A stretch of 64,000 nucleotides of DNA from Planctomycetota bacterium (GTDB taxonomy: Bacteria; Planctomycetota; UBA1135; GCA-002686595). The notes under the pieces were generated by a model. That model made no database searches and was not told where the DNA came from. It was given only the letters and a program-made list of their open reading frames with translations. Shown piece after piece: positions 1 to 8,200 of this stretch (position 1 is its first letter; the number at the start of each line of letters is the position of its first letter). The stretch is taken from NCBI GenBank assembly GCA_020853575.1, contig JADYYP010000018.1, positions 112,404 through 176,403 on the forward strand, given 5' to 3'. Made by a program: the position numbers and the translations under genes.

Positions 1-119
1 GTAGTGCTCCGGCCGGCGACGAGATCTTCCAGACGGCGACGGACATGGGTTCGCCCGTGTGCAACGTTGCCGGTGGTGCGCTCGGCACGGACGGTGAGAA
101 CTGGGTCCCGGTCCAGTAA
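1..119 (+). CDS. C-terminal end of a prepilin-like protein (partial, 5' end outside window)
   Basis: The frame starting at base 3 runs without a stop to TAA at 117-119 and encodes about 38 residues ending in WVPVQ. The next gene downstream (221-955) ends in the same WVPVQ, and the residues before it align (PAGDEIFQTATDMGSP here, PAGDAAYSVANDIGSD there). This is therefore the tail of a tandem paralogue, and by inference a type IV pilin or type II secretion pseudopilin; the N-terminal methylation motif lies outside the window. A strong intrinsic terminator follows 20 bases after the stop. The paralogy is seen directly; the pilin assignment is by homology to its neighbour. Confidence 0.75.
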   Translation, partial: SAPAGDEIFQTATDMGSPVCNVAGGALGTDGENWVPVQ

Positions 120-139
120 TCGGGCTCCCGACTCTTCAC

Positions 140-180
140 GCGAGGCGCCTCCACCGCGCGGAGGCGCCTCGCGCTTTTTT
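140..180 (+). terminator. Strong Rho-independent terminator
   Basis: A perfect 13-bp inverted repeat (140-152 with 160-172, arms gcgaggcgcctcc / ggaggcgcctcgc) has a 7-nt loop and is followed by a run of six T at 175-180. It lies 20 bases after the stop of the upstream prepilin and before the next prepilin start at 221, so the two paralogues are probably separate transcripts or only partly read through. Confidence 0.93.
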
Positions 181-220
181 GCTTGGGTTCCCCGGCGTGT
201 GTTGCCGAAATGCAATTTCG

Positions 221-955
221 ATGACACGCCCTTCACGAACCGCAGCGCGTACCCGCTCCGCAGGCTTCACCTTGATCGAGCTGATGATCGTGGTCGCGAT
301 CATCGCGATCATCGCGTCCGTCGCCTTGCCCCGCATGGCGGCCGCGCGGCTCTCGGCGAACGAGTCGGCGGCGATCGCGACCATGCGTGCGCTGATGAGC
401 GCGCAGGCGCAGTTCCAGTCTTCCTCCGCGGTCGACAGCGACGGCGACGGAACGGGCGAGTACGGCTGTTTCGCCGAGCTCGCGGGTGTCGTGCCGTTGC
501 GCGTGACCGTCGCGGGCGCGCCGGCGGCGGGCGTGGCCGGTGTCGACGAGCTCGACCCGGCGATCCTCTCCGCACCCTTCGGCATCGTGCAGGGGAGCCA
601 GACCACGCGCTCGGGCTACATCTTCCAGATCTACTTGCCGGATGCCGCAGCAGCGCCGCTGGCCGAGGACGCGACCGGTGGCTTCGCCGCAACGTTCCCC
701 GACGCCAACAACTGCGAGTACATGTGGTGCTGCTACGCTTGGCCGATCCAAGCCGGACAGACGGGCAACCGCGTGTTCTTCGTCAACCACGGCACCGAAG
801 TCCTGCAGAACGTCAACCGCGGTCCGGCGCCCTATTCCGGCGCTGCCGGTGGTCCGGCCGGGGACGCGGCCTATTCGGTGGCCAACGACATCGGCTCCGA
901 CGTCGGCCTGAACGGCGCCTCGGTCGACGCACAAGTGTGGGTGCCTGTGCAGTAG
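221..955 (+). CDS. Prepilin-type N-terminal cleavage/methylation domain protein
   Basis: A 244-residue protein from ATG 221. Residues 15-21 read GFTLIEL, the prepilin peptidase motif, with cleavage expected after Gly15 and the conserved Glu at +5 of the mature protein. A hydrophobic helix (about 16-38) follows. The remainder is a soluble pilin head with an acidic stretch (DSDGDGTGEYG, about residue 71) and a Cys cluster (CEYMWCCYAWP, about 164-174). These features are seen in planctomycete pilin-like proteins, as I recall them. It probably assembles into a type IV pilus or a type II secretion pseudopilus at the inner membrane. An upstream in-frame ATG at 179 would overlap the terminator and put an atypical leader before the motif, so 221 was chosen; no clear Shine-Dalgarno is visible. 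It is paralogous to the gene ending at 119. Confidence 0.88.
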   Translation: MTRPSRTAARTRSAGFTLIELMIVVAIIAIIASVALPRMAAARLSANESAAIATMRALMSAQAQFQSSSAVDSDGDGTGEYGCFAELAGVVPLRVTVAGAPAAGVAGVDELDPAILSAPFGIVQGSQTTRSGYIFQIYLPDAAAAPLAEDATGGFAATFPDANNCEYMWCCYAWPIQAGQTGNRVFFVNHGTEVLQNVNRGPAPYSGAAGGPAGDAAYSVANDIGSDVGLNGASVDAQVWVPVQ

Positions 956-978
956 TCCTGCGTTCGAATCACTCCGTG

Positions 979-1012
979 CGCGCGCTCGGTCGACCAGGCC
1001 GTGCGCGCGTTT
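979..1012. terminator. Possible weak terminator between convergent genes
   Basis: A 7-bp all-GC stem (979-985 with 1003-1009) is followed on the plus strand by TTT. It lies between the prepilin stop (955) and the end of the minus-strand tatD gene (1036). The 17-base loop contains the palindrome ggtcgacc. GC-rich alternating sequence pairs easily by chance here, so the call is tentative. Confidence 0.3.
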
Positions 1013-1035
1013 CGCGTTCTTCGCGCGCTCTGAGT

Positions 1036-1800
1036 TCACTCAGGCAGGCCGAACAAGCGTGTCGCGTTGGCGCTCGTGGCGCGCGCCAGCGCTTCGAGTG
1101 AGGTACCACGTTCGTCGGCGATGCGCTGCAGAACGTCGCGGCACAGAGCGGGCTCGTTGCGTTGACCGCGGCGCGAATGCGGCGCGAGGAACGGGCAATC
1201 GGTTTCCACGAGGAGACGCTCCTCGGGGACCGCGCGCGCCGCGGCGCGGTTGTGCTCGTTCTTCGGGTAGGTGACGACGCCGGAAAACGAGATGTGGAAG
1301 CCGAGCTCGAGGTACGGCGGCAGCTCCGCGGCGCCATAGGTGTAGCAGTGCATCACTCCGCGAAGTCCGCCGTGCTCGCGAAGCACAGCGAGCGTGTCGT
1401 CGTGAGCGTCGCGGCAGTGGACGATCAGCGGCTTGTCGAGTGCCAGTGCGAGCCGTGCATGCCAGCGGAAGTTGTCGAGCTGTGCTTCCTTCGGAGAGTA
1501 GTTCTTGAAGTAGTCGAGGCCGGTCTCGCCAACCGCCACGCACTCCGCGCTCCGGCACATGCGCTCGATCTCGGCGCGCGCGGCAGGCGTCGAATCGCTC
1601 GCGTCGTGGGGGTGCATCCCCGCGGTGGGGAAGGTGCCGGGCACGCGCTGGGCGATGTCGAAGCACTGGCGCGAGCTCGCGACGCTCGTGCCAACGACGA
1701 TCATGCGCGTGACTCCGCTGGCGTGCGCTCGCGCCACGATCGCGTCGCGATCGGAGTCGAAGCTGTCGTAGTAGATGTGCGCGTGGCTGTCGGTGATCAC
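1036..1800 (-). CDS. tatD: TatD family metal-dependent hydrolase (3'-5' DNase)
   Basis: A 254-residue protein, the usual length for TatD/YcfH enzymes, which are TIM-barrel metal-dependent nucleases linked to DNA repair and quality control. All the expected metal ligands are visible: H6-A-H8 near the N-terminus, Glu92 in VGETGLDY, His128 in IVHCRDAH, His151 in MHCYTYG and Asp201 in VETDCPF. ATG at 1800 fits the family N-terminus (MITDSHAHI). It starts only 10 bases after the stop of the upstream HEAT lipoprotein gene, so the two are probably cotranscribed. It converges on the prepilin gene. Confidence 0.93.
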   Translation of the reverse strand: MITDSHAHIYYDSFDSDRDAIVARAHASGVTRMIVVGTSVASSRQCFDIAQRVPGTFPTAGMHPHDASDSTPAARAEIERMCRSAECVAVGETGLDYFKNYSPKEAQLDNFRWHARLALALDKPLIVHCRDAHDDTLAVLREHGGLRGVMHCYTYGAAELPPYLELGFHISFSGVVTYPKNEHNRAAARAVPEERLLVETDCPFLAPHSRRGQRNEPALCRDVLQRIADERGTSLEALARATSANATRLFGLPE

Positions 1801-1810
1801 GCGCGAGGGT

Positions 1811-2758
1811 CTATTGCCCGCCGCAGTTCTTGTCGAGCACGTCGGCCAGGAAGTTCAAGAACACCGGATCGGTCTCGTGCTGCGAGATCTCCTCGATCAA
1901 GGCACAGAACTCCTTGCGCGGCATGATCCTGAGCAGTGCTTGTGCCGCTTTGCGTCGGATGTTGCCGTCGGATGCGCCCTCGACCAACACCTCGCGCAAG
2001 GCCTTGGTCGCGCGCTCCCCGCCGATCTCGCCCAGCGCACTGGTTGCCGCGTAGCGCGCCTCCGGCGGTTGCCGGAGGTCGACCACGACGTCGCACAGCA
2101 CGCGCGCCTCCTTGAGACCGAGCTTCCGCGCGGCCGTGGCCCAGCCGCGGACCAACTCTTCGTGGGGCGGCCGAGTCGCCCGTGCCAGGGGGTCGCGGAT
2201 CATGGGTTCGAGGACCTCGATGGCCCGCGCCGGAAGGGCTTCGGAGAGGATGCGAACGGCCTGCGTTCGCAAGCCCGTGCCGTCCTCGCCGTCGTATTCC
2301 GCGATCAGCTTTTCGAGCACCGGCTGCGTTTCCGACGGAGCGTTGTGCGCGGCGACCTCGAGCAGCGCCCAGCGCACGTCGAGTGCCTCACTGGCGCTCT
2401 GTTGGTAGCGCGCGAGCGCCGCCAGACCGGCCTCCCGGCCGGCCTGATCGAGTTTCTCCAGCAGCGCGGCGCGCTCGCGGAAGTTGCGGTCTTGCACGTC
2501 GCTGGTGGTGGTGGGGTCGACCGGACGGAACAGAGTCACGAGCTGATCGACGGACTGACGTGCGTCCGCGGCCGAGATGCCGTGGGCCGCGGCGCCGTCA
2601 CAGGCTCCCAGGGCGACCAAGCACAGGGCCGGGGCGAACCTGCGCGCAAGGCGCGCGAGCTTGTGCGGAATCGCACCAGGCGCTTTCGTCGGCGCTGCGT
2701 TGCTCCCGGTGGCCGAGGTGCGCTGCGCGCGGTCGAGAGCTTGGATTTCGATTCTCAT
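1811..2758 (-). CDS. HEAT-repeat lipoprotein
   Basis: A 315-residue protein. A long basic N-terminal region is followed by a hydrophobic segment and a lipobox (Leu50-Gly-Ala-Cys53), so it is probably a lipoprotein anchored at Cys53. No better start codon lies between the ATG at 2758 and the hydrophobic segment, so the unusually long n-region is retained. The mature part is helical with HEAT-like units, for example ALGEIGGERATKALREVL and the repeated patterns of about 35 residues before it. It probably serves as a protein-binding scaffold in the periplasm; no enzymatic motif is seen. It is the first gene of a likely two-gene operon with tatD. Confidence 0.72.
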   Translation of the reverse strand: MRIEIQALDRAQRTSATGSNAAPTKAPGAIPHKLARLARRFAPALCLVALGACDGAAAHGISAADARQSVDQLVTLFRPVDPTTTSDVQDRNFRERAALLEKLDQAGREAGLAALARYQQSASEALDVRWALLEVAAHNAPSETQPVLEKLIAEYDGEDGTGLRTQAVRILSEALPARAIEVLEPMIRDPLARATRPPHEELVRGWATAARKLGLKEARVLCDVVVDLRQPPEARYAATSALGEIGGERATKALREVLVEGASDGNIRRKAAQALLRIMPRKEFCALIEEISQHETDPVFLNFLADVLDKNCGGQ

Positions 2759-3128
2759 GCGGTGACTTGTGGGGTGACTAGCGGCGCGCGGGAATGGGTT
2801 TTGTTCCGCGCTCCAGGAGAGTCTTCATCGCGCCCGGAGCAAGATCCAGTCCCCTGCCCAAAGCACGCGCGTTTGCGTGCGACGGCGAGATCGGGAAGCC
2901 CACAGCGGCCTGGCCTCTGGCGTCCGAGTGCGGCGAGGCTCTATAGTGCCCAACCCACGGTCGCTCGGCGAACGAGCGGAGTTGGGTGCCGTCCGAGTGC
3001 CTCGTCCCCGCAGCGCGCCTGGGGGGGTAGTTGCGTTCGGACGCCTCGCATCTGGCGTCCCGCGGACCCGTCTCTCCGATTCGGTTATCGACTTCGCGCA
3101 CCCTCACCCGTGCGCGGCATTCCACCTC
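2759..3128. other. 370-bp divergent intergenic region
   Basis: This lies between the starts of the divergent HEAT lipoprotein (minus) and the giant glycine-rich lipoprotein (plus), so it should hold promoters for both. A hairpin-forming segment (gctcg-gcgaa-cgagc, about 2970-2984) and a TATAGT hexamer near 2942 are visible, but no convincing -35/-10 pair. No gene with coding character was recognised. Confidence 0.4.
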
Positions 3129-6100
3129 ATGAAGAACGCGGCAAGGTACCTCTTCGTCAGCTCGTTGGCCGGCGCACTGTCGGTCGTGGCCTCCTGCAGT
3201 GGCGGCAGTGCAGGCGGTGGCGCGATGTACGTTCAATCGTGCTCGCTCGGCTGCACGAACGGCTCGGATGGCAGCCAGGTGAGCTGCGGCATCGTCAACA
3301 CCTATCAGAACCAGGACGTCGCGGTCGTGTTCTCGCGCCCCGTCGATCCTACTTCGTTGCTCGCCAACAGCGCCTTCCAGGTGGTGGACACGGTCACGGG
3401 CGCCGTGCCGCCGGGCTCGCGCAAGATCGACCCGACGAACAGCCGCCGCGCGCTGTTCCGCCCCAAGCTCACGATCGATGCGTCAGGCAATCCGTCATTC
3501 GGGTTCTCCTCGACGTCGTCGTACCAGATCCGCATTCCTGGCACCGAGCAAGGTGACAACGGCCCGTTCGTGAAGAGCGACAGCGGCCAAGCGAACCGCA
3601 GCCGGCTGCTGTGCACGATCACGACCAACCAAGGCTTGATCGACCCGGTCCCGGGCAGCCCCTCGGTTTCGGTCTTCGTCGATGCCGTCGGCATCACTCA
3701 GCCGATCAACCTCGATACGCTCCAAGCCGTCGACCCCAACACGGGCGTGCCGCTGGCCAATCAGCCGCCTCTGACCACTTACCAGCTGGGTGCCGTGACG
3801 GTGCTCAAGAACGCGCGGCGGGGCTACGACGCCAACCCGGATCCGGACCTCGACAACGACCCGGACCTCAATCCGGTGGTGATCGAGTTCAACGACATCA
3901 TGAACATCGGGACGCTGTTGATCCCGGCCTCGGGGCAGGCGCCCTTCATCTCGGTCAAGGTCGACCCGGACGGCGACGTGGTCAACACTCCGAACGACGC
4001 CGTCGCGATCGGCGGCACGTACCGCTACTCCGTCGACCAGGACCGACTGACGACGACGTTGAAGTTCTTCCCCTCCGCGGGCTACCCCAGCGCCGGCGCC
4101 GATCCGAATGCGCCGCGCGTGGTGATCGTCGACATTCCGACGACGGTCAAGGACCTCGCGGGCCACTCGGTTTCGAACATCGGCAAGCGCCTGTTCATTC
4201 CGGAAGTGATCGGAGCGTCGGGCCTGGTGCTGCCCCAGGGCGGCGAGCAGTTCAACTCGACCGCGAACATGGATCCCAAGCGCACGGGCGCTTTCTGGGG
4301 CGAGGAAACCTCGGGATTGCTGACGGCCGGCCACGGCGGCGGCTCCGGTCGCTTGGGCGACTTGGTGCTGACCAACGGGCAGCAGCGCACGGTCTCGACC
4401 AGCCTGCCGAAGGCCATTGCGCGCATCAAGTTCCTGCGCAACCCCAAGCCGATCGACGCCGCCGCGGTGATGTTCGGGGACTCGTCTCTGGCTGCGCCGG
4501 GCAACACCACGGCGTACTACGAGATGAAGAAGACGCCGGCACTGGCGACCCACGTCCAGATCGACGACTTCACCAGCGACACGGTTTCAGAGTTCGTGCG
4601 CTATTTCGAAGTGAACGCGCTCAATGACCCGATCATCGCCGGGCTCGATTTCTACGCCGAAAGCTCGGACACGATCGTCGTCACCGCGGCCAACCCGGGC
4701 ACCGTCGGCAACACCTTCTACATGGCGACGTTCCCGATCGACGTGATCTCGATCGTCGGCGACACGTCGGAGGCCACGGTCGACCCCAGCGACACCAACT
4801 GGCTGTCGACGTCGATTCCGTACTTCCGCGAAGCGCTCTCTGGCGGCGCCGATTCTTCACTCGGTTCCAACGCGAGCACGACCGCGCTGCTCAACTCCCT
4901 CGACCGGCGCAACTTCATCACCAATCTCGACTTCCCCAGCCCGCAAGTGCCGCTGGTGTCGGCCATCCCCGACCCGGATCTGACCGCGGGCGTGTTCGAG
5001 TTCTCCTACGTCGATTTCGACTCCAACGTGACCCTTTCGGTCAGCGGCGACAACCCGTTCCAACTCCTCGCGCGTGGCCAACTGGACATGGCCGACACCG
5101 CGACGATCAGTGCCGCCGGTCGCGACCTGGCCGGCCACTCCTCGGACTTACCGTTCGGCCAAAAGGGCGCCTTCGGCGGGCCTGGTGCTGGTGCGGGCGG
5201 TCAGGGCGGTGATCGGCCCGACAACACCGCCGCACCGCTGCTTCTGGCGCTGCCCAATTGCACGCAAGCGTCCTGCGGCGGGTCGGCGACCAACCCTCTG
5301 ATCAACCACGGCATCACCAACGTGGATACCGTGGCTGTTCCGGTTCAGATCGACGGTCGTCCGGGGCAGGGGGTCGGCGGCGCGCTGGGATTCGGCACAG
5401 TCACCGGCCTCGGCACAGGCTTGGGTGGCGTTCACTGGCCGGCCAACTTCCCCAGCGAGACCAACTTCAAGAACGACCTGGACGTGCAAACGACCAACTG
5501 CGAGAGCCAGCAAATCGGGGCCTCGGGCTCGGGCGGCGCGTTCTCGGTCGATGGCACCTCGGGCGTAGCGCTATCGTCGGCGCCGCTCGGCATCAACAAC
5601 ACCTCGAACACGCCTGCGGACACGCTCGGTGGCGATTCGGCGACGGTGGGTCTCGAGCCGGCGAGCGCTCCCGGTGATCGGCGCAAGCTGACGCCCTCTC
5701 TGGGCTACCTGCGCGGTGGCGCTGGCGGAGGCGGTGGCGGCTCGAGCATCTTCGGCACGCGCACCAACGGCGGAGCGAGTTGCTTGTCCGTGACCGCGAC
5801 CATCAACTGGTACCGCTCGCACAGCGGCGCCGGCGGCGGTGGCGGCGGCGGCGCGGTCCAGGTCGTCGCCGGTCGCTCGGCCTCCATCGATGGCCGCATC
5901 GACGTCAGCGGCGGCGATGGCGGCGATGCGCTCGCCACGGCCGTGCCTTACGGCCAGCACGCGGCCCCCGGCGGCGGCGGATCCGGCGGAGCGATCTTGC
6001 TGCAGAGCCGCACCATCGACCTCAGCCCGCTGGCCAACCGTCTGATCGTGACCGGTGGCTTCGGTGGCTTCGGCCCGTCGTTCGCGGCGGGCAACGGAGC

Positions 6101-6779
6101 TGGCGGCAACGGCGGCACCGGTCTGGTCCGCATCGAAGGCGATGCCGGCGTGACGCAGGCCTCGGCCGCGGCGTCCGTCAATCCGGCGGGCGGCCCCAAC
6201 AACTCCGAGGACTGGCTCTCGGTCGACGTTTGGGCTGACCAGTCGGTTGGTGCGGAGGCCATGAGCGGCGCCCAATCGTGCTGGCTGACGTCGGCCGAGC
6301 CCGGCTTCTTCGCGCTCGTCCTCGACGAAGATGCCGGTCCGAATCCGACCGATGCCAAGGGCTGGGACATGGACATCGCGCTGGATCTGGACTCGAATCC
6401 GGGCACGCCGGCGACGGTGGTCAGCTACCGCACGTCGACGGTGTTCGCGGGCGCGACACCGGAGCAGCACTGGGGCAACCTGATCGACGACGGCACGCTC
6501 GTTCCGCCCCAGGCCGGCGCCCCGATCATCATCCGCTTCCAAGGCGCCAAGTCGGTCGGTCTGCTGAGTGCCTCGGAACTGTGCGATCTCGATGTCAACG
6601 ACACCCAAAAGGTGGCCTTCGGCAGCTTGACTCCCTGGGTCATGCACCCCGAGCAACTCAACCGCGCGACCACGCGGCCTGACTTGGTCCGCTACCAGAT
6701 CATCTTCGATCGCGCTCACCCCGACTTCGCGATGATCGAGGGCGTGACCAACGTCCGCATCCACGTCACGCCGGACTAA
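3129..6779 (+). CDS. Giant glycine-rich lipoprotein with Ig-like N-terminal region
   Basis: A 1216-residue protein from ATG 3129. The signal peptide ends in a lipobox (Val20-Ala-Ser-Cys23). The N-terminal third has segments like SbsA-type bacterial Ig-like domains, such as VAVVFSRPVDPTSLL near residue 60 and VVIEFNDIMNIGTL near 255, in which a value is set against an extreme or condition. The middle (about 680-1010) is glycine-rich with blocks such as GGAGGGGGGSSIFG and SGAGGGGGGGAVQVV alternating with short beta-like segments (SIDGRIDVSGGDGG, ILLQSRTIDLS). The C-terminus is non-repetitive. It is probably a large surface or outer-membrane-associated protein; its function is unknown. The frame continues upstream to 2877, but the signal peptide fixes the start at 3129. 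A long hairpin follows the stop. Confidence 0.8.
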   Translation: MKNAARYLFVSSLAGALSVVASCSGGSAGGGAMYVQSCSLGCTNGSDGSQVSCGIVNTYQNQDVAVVFSRPVDPTSLLANSAFQVVDTVTGAVPPGSRKIDPTNSRRALFRPKLTIDASGNPSFGFSSTSSYQIRIPGTEQGDNGPFVKSDSGQANRSRLLCTITTNQGLIDPVPGSPSVSVFVDAVGITQPINLDTLQAVDPNTGVPLANQPPLTTYQLGAVTVLKNARRGYDANPDPDLDNDPDLNPVVIEFNDIMNIGTLLIPASGQAPFISVKVDPDGDVVNTPNDAVAIGGTYRYSVDQDRLTTTLKFFPSAGYPSAGADPNAPRVVIVDIPTTVKDLAGHSVSNIGKRLFIPEVIGASGLVLPQGGEQFNSTANMDPKRTGAFWGEETSGLLTAGHGGGSGRLGDLVLTNGQQRTVSTSLPKAIARIKFLRNPKPIDAAAVMFGDSSLAAPGNTTAYYEMKKTPALATHVQIDDFTSDTVSEFVRYFEVNALNDPIIAGLDFYAESSDTIVVTAANPGTVGNTFYMATFPIDVISIVGDTSEATVDPSDTNWLSTSIPYFREALSGGADSSLGSNASTTALLNSLDRRNFITNLDFPSPQVPLVSAIPDPDLTAGVFEFSYVDFDSNVTLSVSGDNPFQLLARGQLDMADTATISAAGRDLAGHSSDLPFGQKGAFGGPGAGAGGQGGDRPDNTAAPLLLALPNCTQASCGGSATNPLINHGITNVDTVAVPVQIDGRPGQGVGGALGFGTVTGLGTGLGGVHWPANFPSETNFKNDLDVQTTNCESQQIGASGSGGAFSVDGTSGVALSSAPLGINNTSNTPADTLGGDSATVGLEPASAPGDRRKLTPSLGYLRGGAGGGGGGSSIFGTRTNGGASCLSVTATINWYRSHSGAGGGGGGGAVQVVAGRSASIDGRIDVSGGDGGDALATAVPYGQHAAPGGGGSGGAILLQSRTIDLSPLANRLIVTGGFGGFGPSFAAGNGAGGNGGTGLVRIEGDAGVTQASAAASVNPAGGPNNSEDWLSVDVWADQSVGAEAMSGAQSCWLTSAEPGFFALVLDEDAGPNPTDAKGWDMDIALDLDSNPGTPATVVSYRTSTVFAGATPEQHWGNLIDDGTLVPPQAGAPIIIRFQGAKSVGLLSASELCDLDVNDTQKVAFGSLTPWVMHPEQLNRATTRPDLVRYQIIFDRAHPDFAMIEGVTNVRIHVTPD

Positions 6780-6804
6780 CCGCCTGGTGTCGAGCCGTGC
6801 CTTT

Positions 6805-6845
6805 CCGCGCCCCGCGCACTCGGACGACGAGTGAGCGGGGCGCGG
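6805..6845 (+). terminator. Long GC hairpin, probable terminator of the giant lipoprotein gene
   Basis: Arms 6805-6822 and 6828-6845 pair over 18 bases with one mismatch and enclose a 5-nt loop (gacga). The hairpin starts 25 bases after the stop at 6779 and ends 27 bases before the next start at 6872. It is followed by a pyrimidine-rich ctctcttc rather than a true U-tract, so it may act as a weak terminator or as an mRNA 3'-end stabiliser. Confidence 0.65.
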
Positions 6846-6871
6846 CTCTCTTCGACAGCTAGGATCCCGGT

Positions 6872-8158
6872 GTGGAGTACATCGCGCGCGCGAAGTGGTG
6901 GGTCGTCAGTGCCGATCGTGTGATCGAGGACGGCGCCGTGCTCGTGCGCCGCGGACAGGTCGCGCGCGTCTTTCGCAGTCACAACGCGGCCGCACGTACT
7001 GCTCGATGCTGCCGCTGGGTCGACTTCGGAGACGCGATCGTCGCACCCGGGCTGGTCAACGCGCACGCGCACTTGGAATTGAGCGGCCTGGCGAGCCAGA
7101 CTCCGCGCGGCGGAGATTTCGCGCGTTGGGTGCGGGCCGTGATCGAGGCACGCGCGAGCCGCACTTTCGAGCGACTCGTGCGCGACGTCTGCGCCGGCGC
7201 GGCTCGCGCGCTCGAGAGCGGTACGACGACGATCGTCGACGTCGACTCCACGGGGGCCGCGCCGGTCGCCCTTCGCTCGAGCCCGTTGCGAGTCGTTCAC
7301 ATGCGCGAGGCTTTGGACGCGCAGGATCCGCAGCGCACCGCGCCTGCGCTCGCGCGCCTGCGGCAGGCACTGCCGAAGACGCAGCGCAGCGCCGAGGGGC
7401 TCTCGCCACACGCACCGTTCAGCGTCAGTCCTGCGCTGTTCGCGGCGCTCGGCGCACTCGCGAAGCGGCGCGATCTTCCGGTCCAGATGCACTGGTCGGA
7501 GACGCAGGCGGAAATCGACTGGCTGCTCGAAGGGCGCGGCCCGCTCGCGGCGCTGCTGGGGAGTTCCCCCCGGCGATCGGGCCTCGAACTGCTCGAGCGC
7601 GCGGGTCTCTTCGAGCGCAACCTGTCGCTGGTGCACGGCAACTTTCCGCGCCGCGGAGAGCCCCAATCGTTGGCGCGCCGCGGCGTGACCCTGGTCCACT
7701 GCCCGGGCAGCCACGCGTGGTTCGAACGCGCCCCGTTTCCGTTCGCGCGCTACGCGGCCGCTGGCGTGCGCGTCGCGCTCGGAACTGACTCGCTGGCGAG
7801 CAACGAGGACCTCGACATGCGCCGTGAGCTGCGGCTCGCTGCCTCAGCGCACGCGCGCTGGGGGGCGCGGGAGCTGTGGCGGGCGGCGACCGAGCACGGC
7901 GCCGCCGCGATCGGGCGCGCGGGACGCATCGGAGTGCTCGAGCGCGGAGCGTGCGCGGATTGGATCGTGCTCCCCGAGCGGGTGCGCGGGGAACGCGCAG
8001 TGCTCGATGCGCTGTGCGCGTCCACGCGCGCGATCGAGCAGACCTGGATCGCGGGACGCCGGGTGCTCGCGGGCGCTGGGCTCGAAAACGGCCCAAGAAC
8101 GAGTTTGGGCGGCAGTGGGCCGTCCAGGGGTCGTGCGCGATGGCGCGCCGCGCGCTAA
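6872..8158 (+). CDS. Amidohydrolase-superfamily deaminase (possible aminodeoxyfutalosine deaminase)
   Basis: A 428-residue protein starting at GTG 6872. It has the metal-dependent amidohydrolase signature in order: HAH at 65-67 (VNAHAHLELSG), His207 and Glu210 in MHWSET, His255 in LVHGN and Asp306 in LGTDSLASN. The sequence LVHCPGSHAWF (274-284) resembles the HCPRSH segment of the MqnX/MtaD-like nucleoside deaminases, so deamination of aminodeoxyfutalosine in the futalosine menaquinone route is a reasonable guess. Other members of the SAH/MTA deaminase family remain possible. No other menaquinone gene is in the window. The last 25 residues are Gly/Arg/Ser-rich and look unstructured. It lies 42 bases before the DHH gene. 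Confidence 0.78.
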   Translation: MEYIARAKWWVVSADRVIEDGAVLVRRGQVARVFRSHNAAARTARCCRWVDFGDAIVAPGLVNAHAHLELSGLASQTPRGGDFARWVRAVIEARASRTFERLVRDVCAGAARALESGTTTIVDVDSTGAAPVALRSSPLRVVHMREALDAQDPQRTAPALARLRQALPKTQRSAEGLSPHAPFSVSPALFAALGALAKRRDLPVQMHWSETQAEIDWLLEGRGPLAALLGSSPRRSGLELLERAGLFERNLSLVHGNFPRRGEPQSLARRGVTLVHCPGSHAWFERAPFPFARYAAAGVRVALGTDSLASNEDLDMRRELRLAASAHARWGARELWRAATEHGAAAIGRAGRIGVLERGACADWIVLPERVRGERAVLDALCASTRAIEQTWIAGRRVLAGAGLENGPRTSLGGSGPSRGRARWRAAR

Positions 8159-8200
8159 GGTTTCCGCGCCAACCCGCGAGAGCTGACGACCCGACCGCAC

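Noticed and set aside
960..975. gttcgaatc, resembling a tRNA T-loop
   Set aside because: No 5-bp T-stem or acceptor arm can be formed around it, so it is not a tRNA gene.
4..1101. Long plus-strand frame of 365 codons over the prepilin genes
   Set aside because: It overlaps the pilin genes in a different frame, is extremely Arg-rich and has no domain; a GC-rich shadow frame.
1775..3556. Plus-strand frame of 593 codons antisense to the HEAT lipoprotein
   Set aside because: Opposes a well supported minus-strand gene, crosses an intergenic region and lacks homology.
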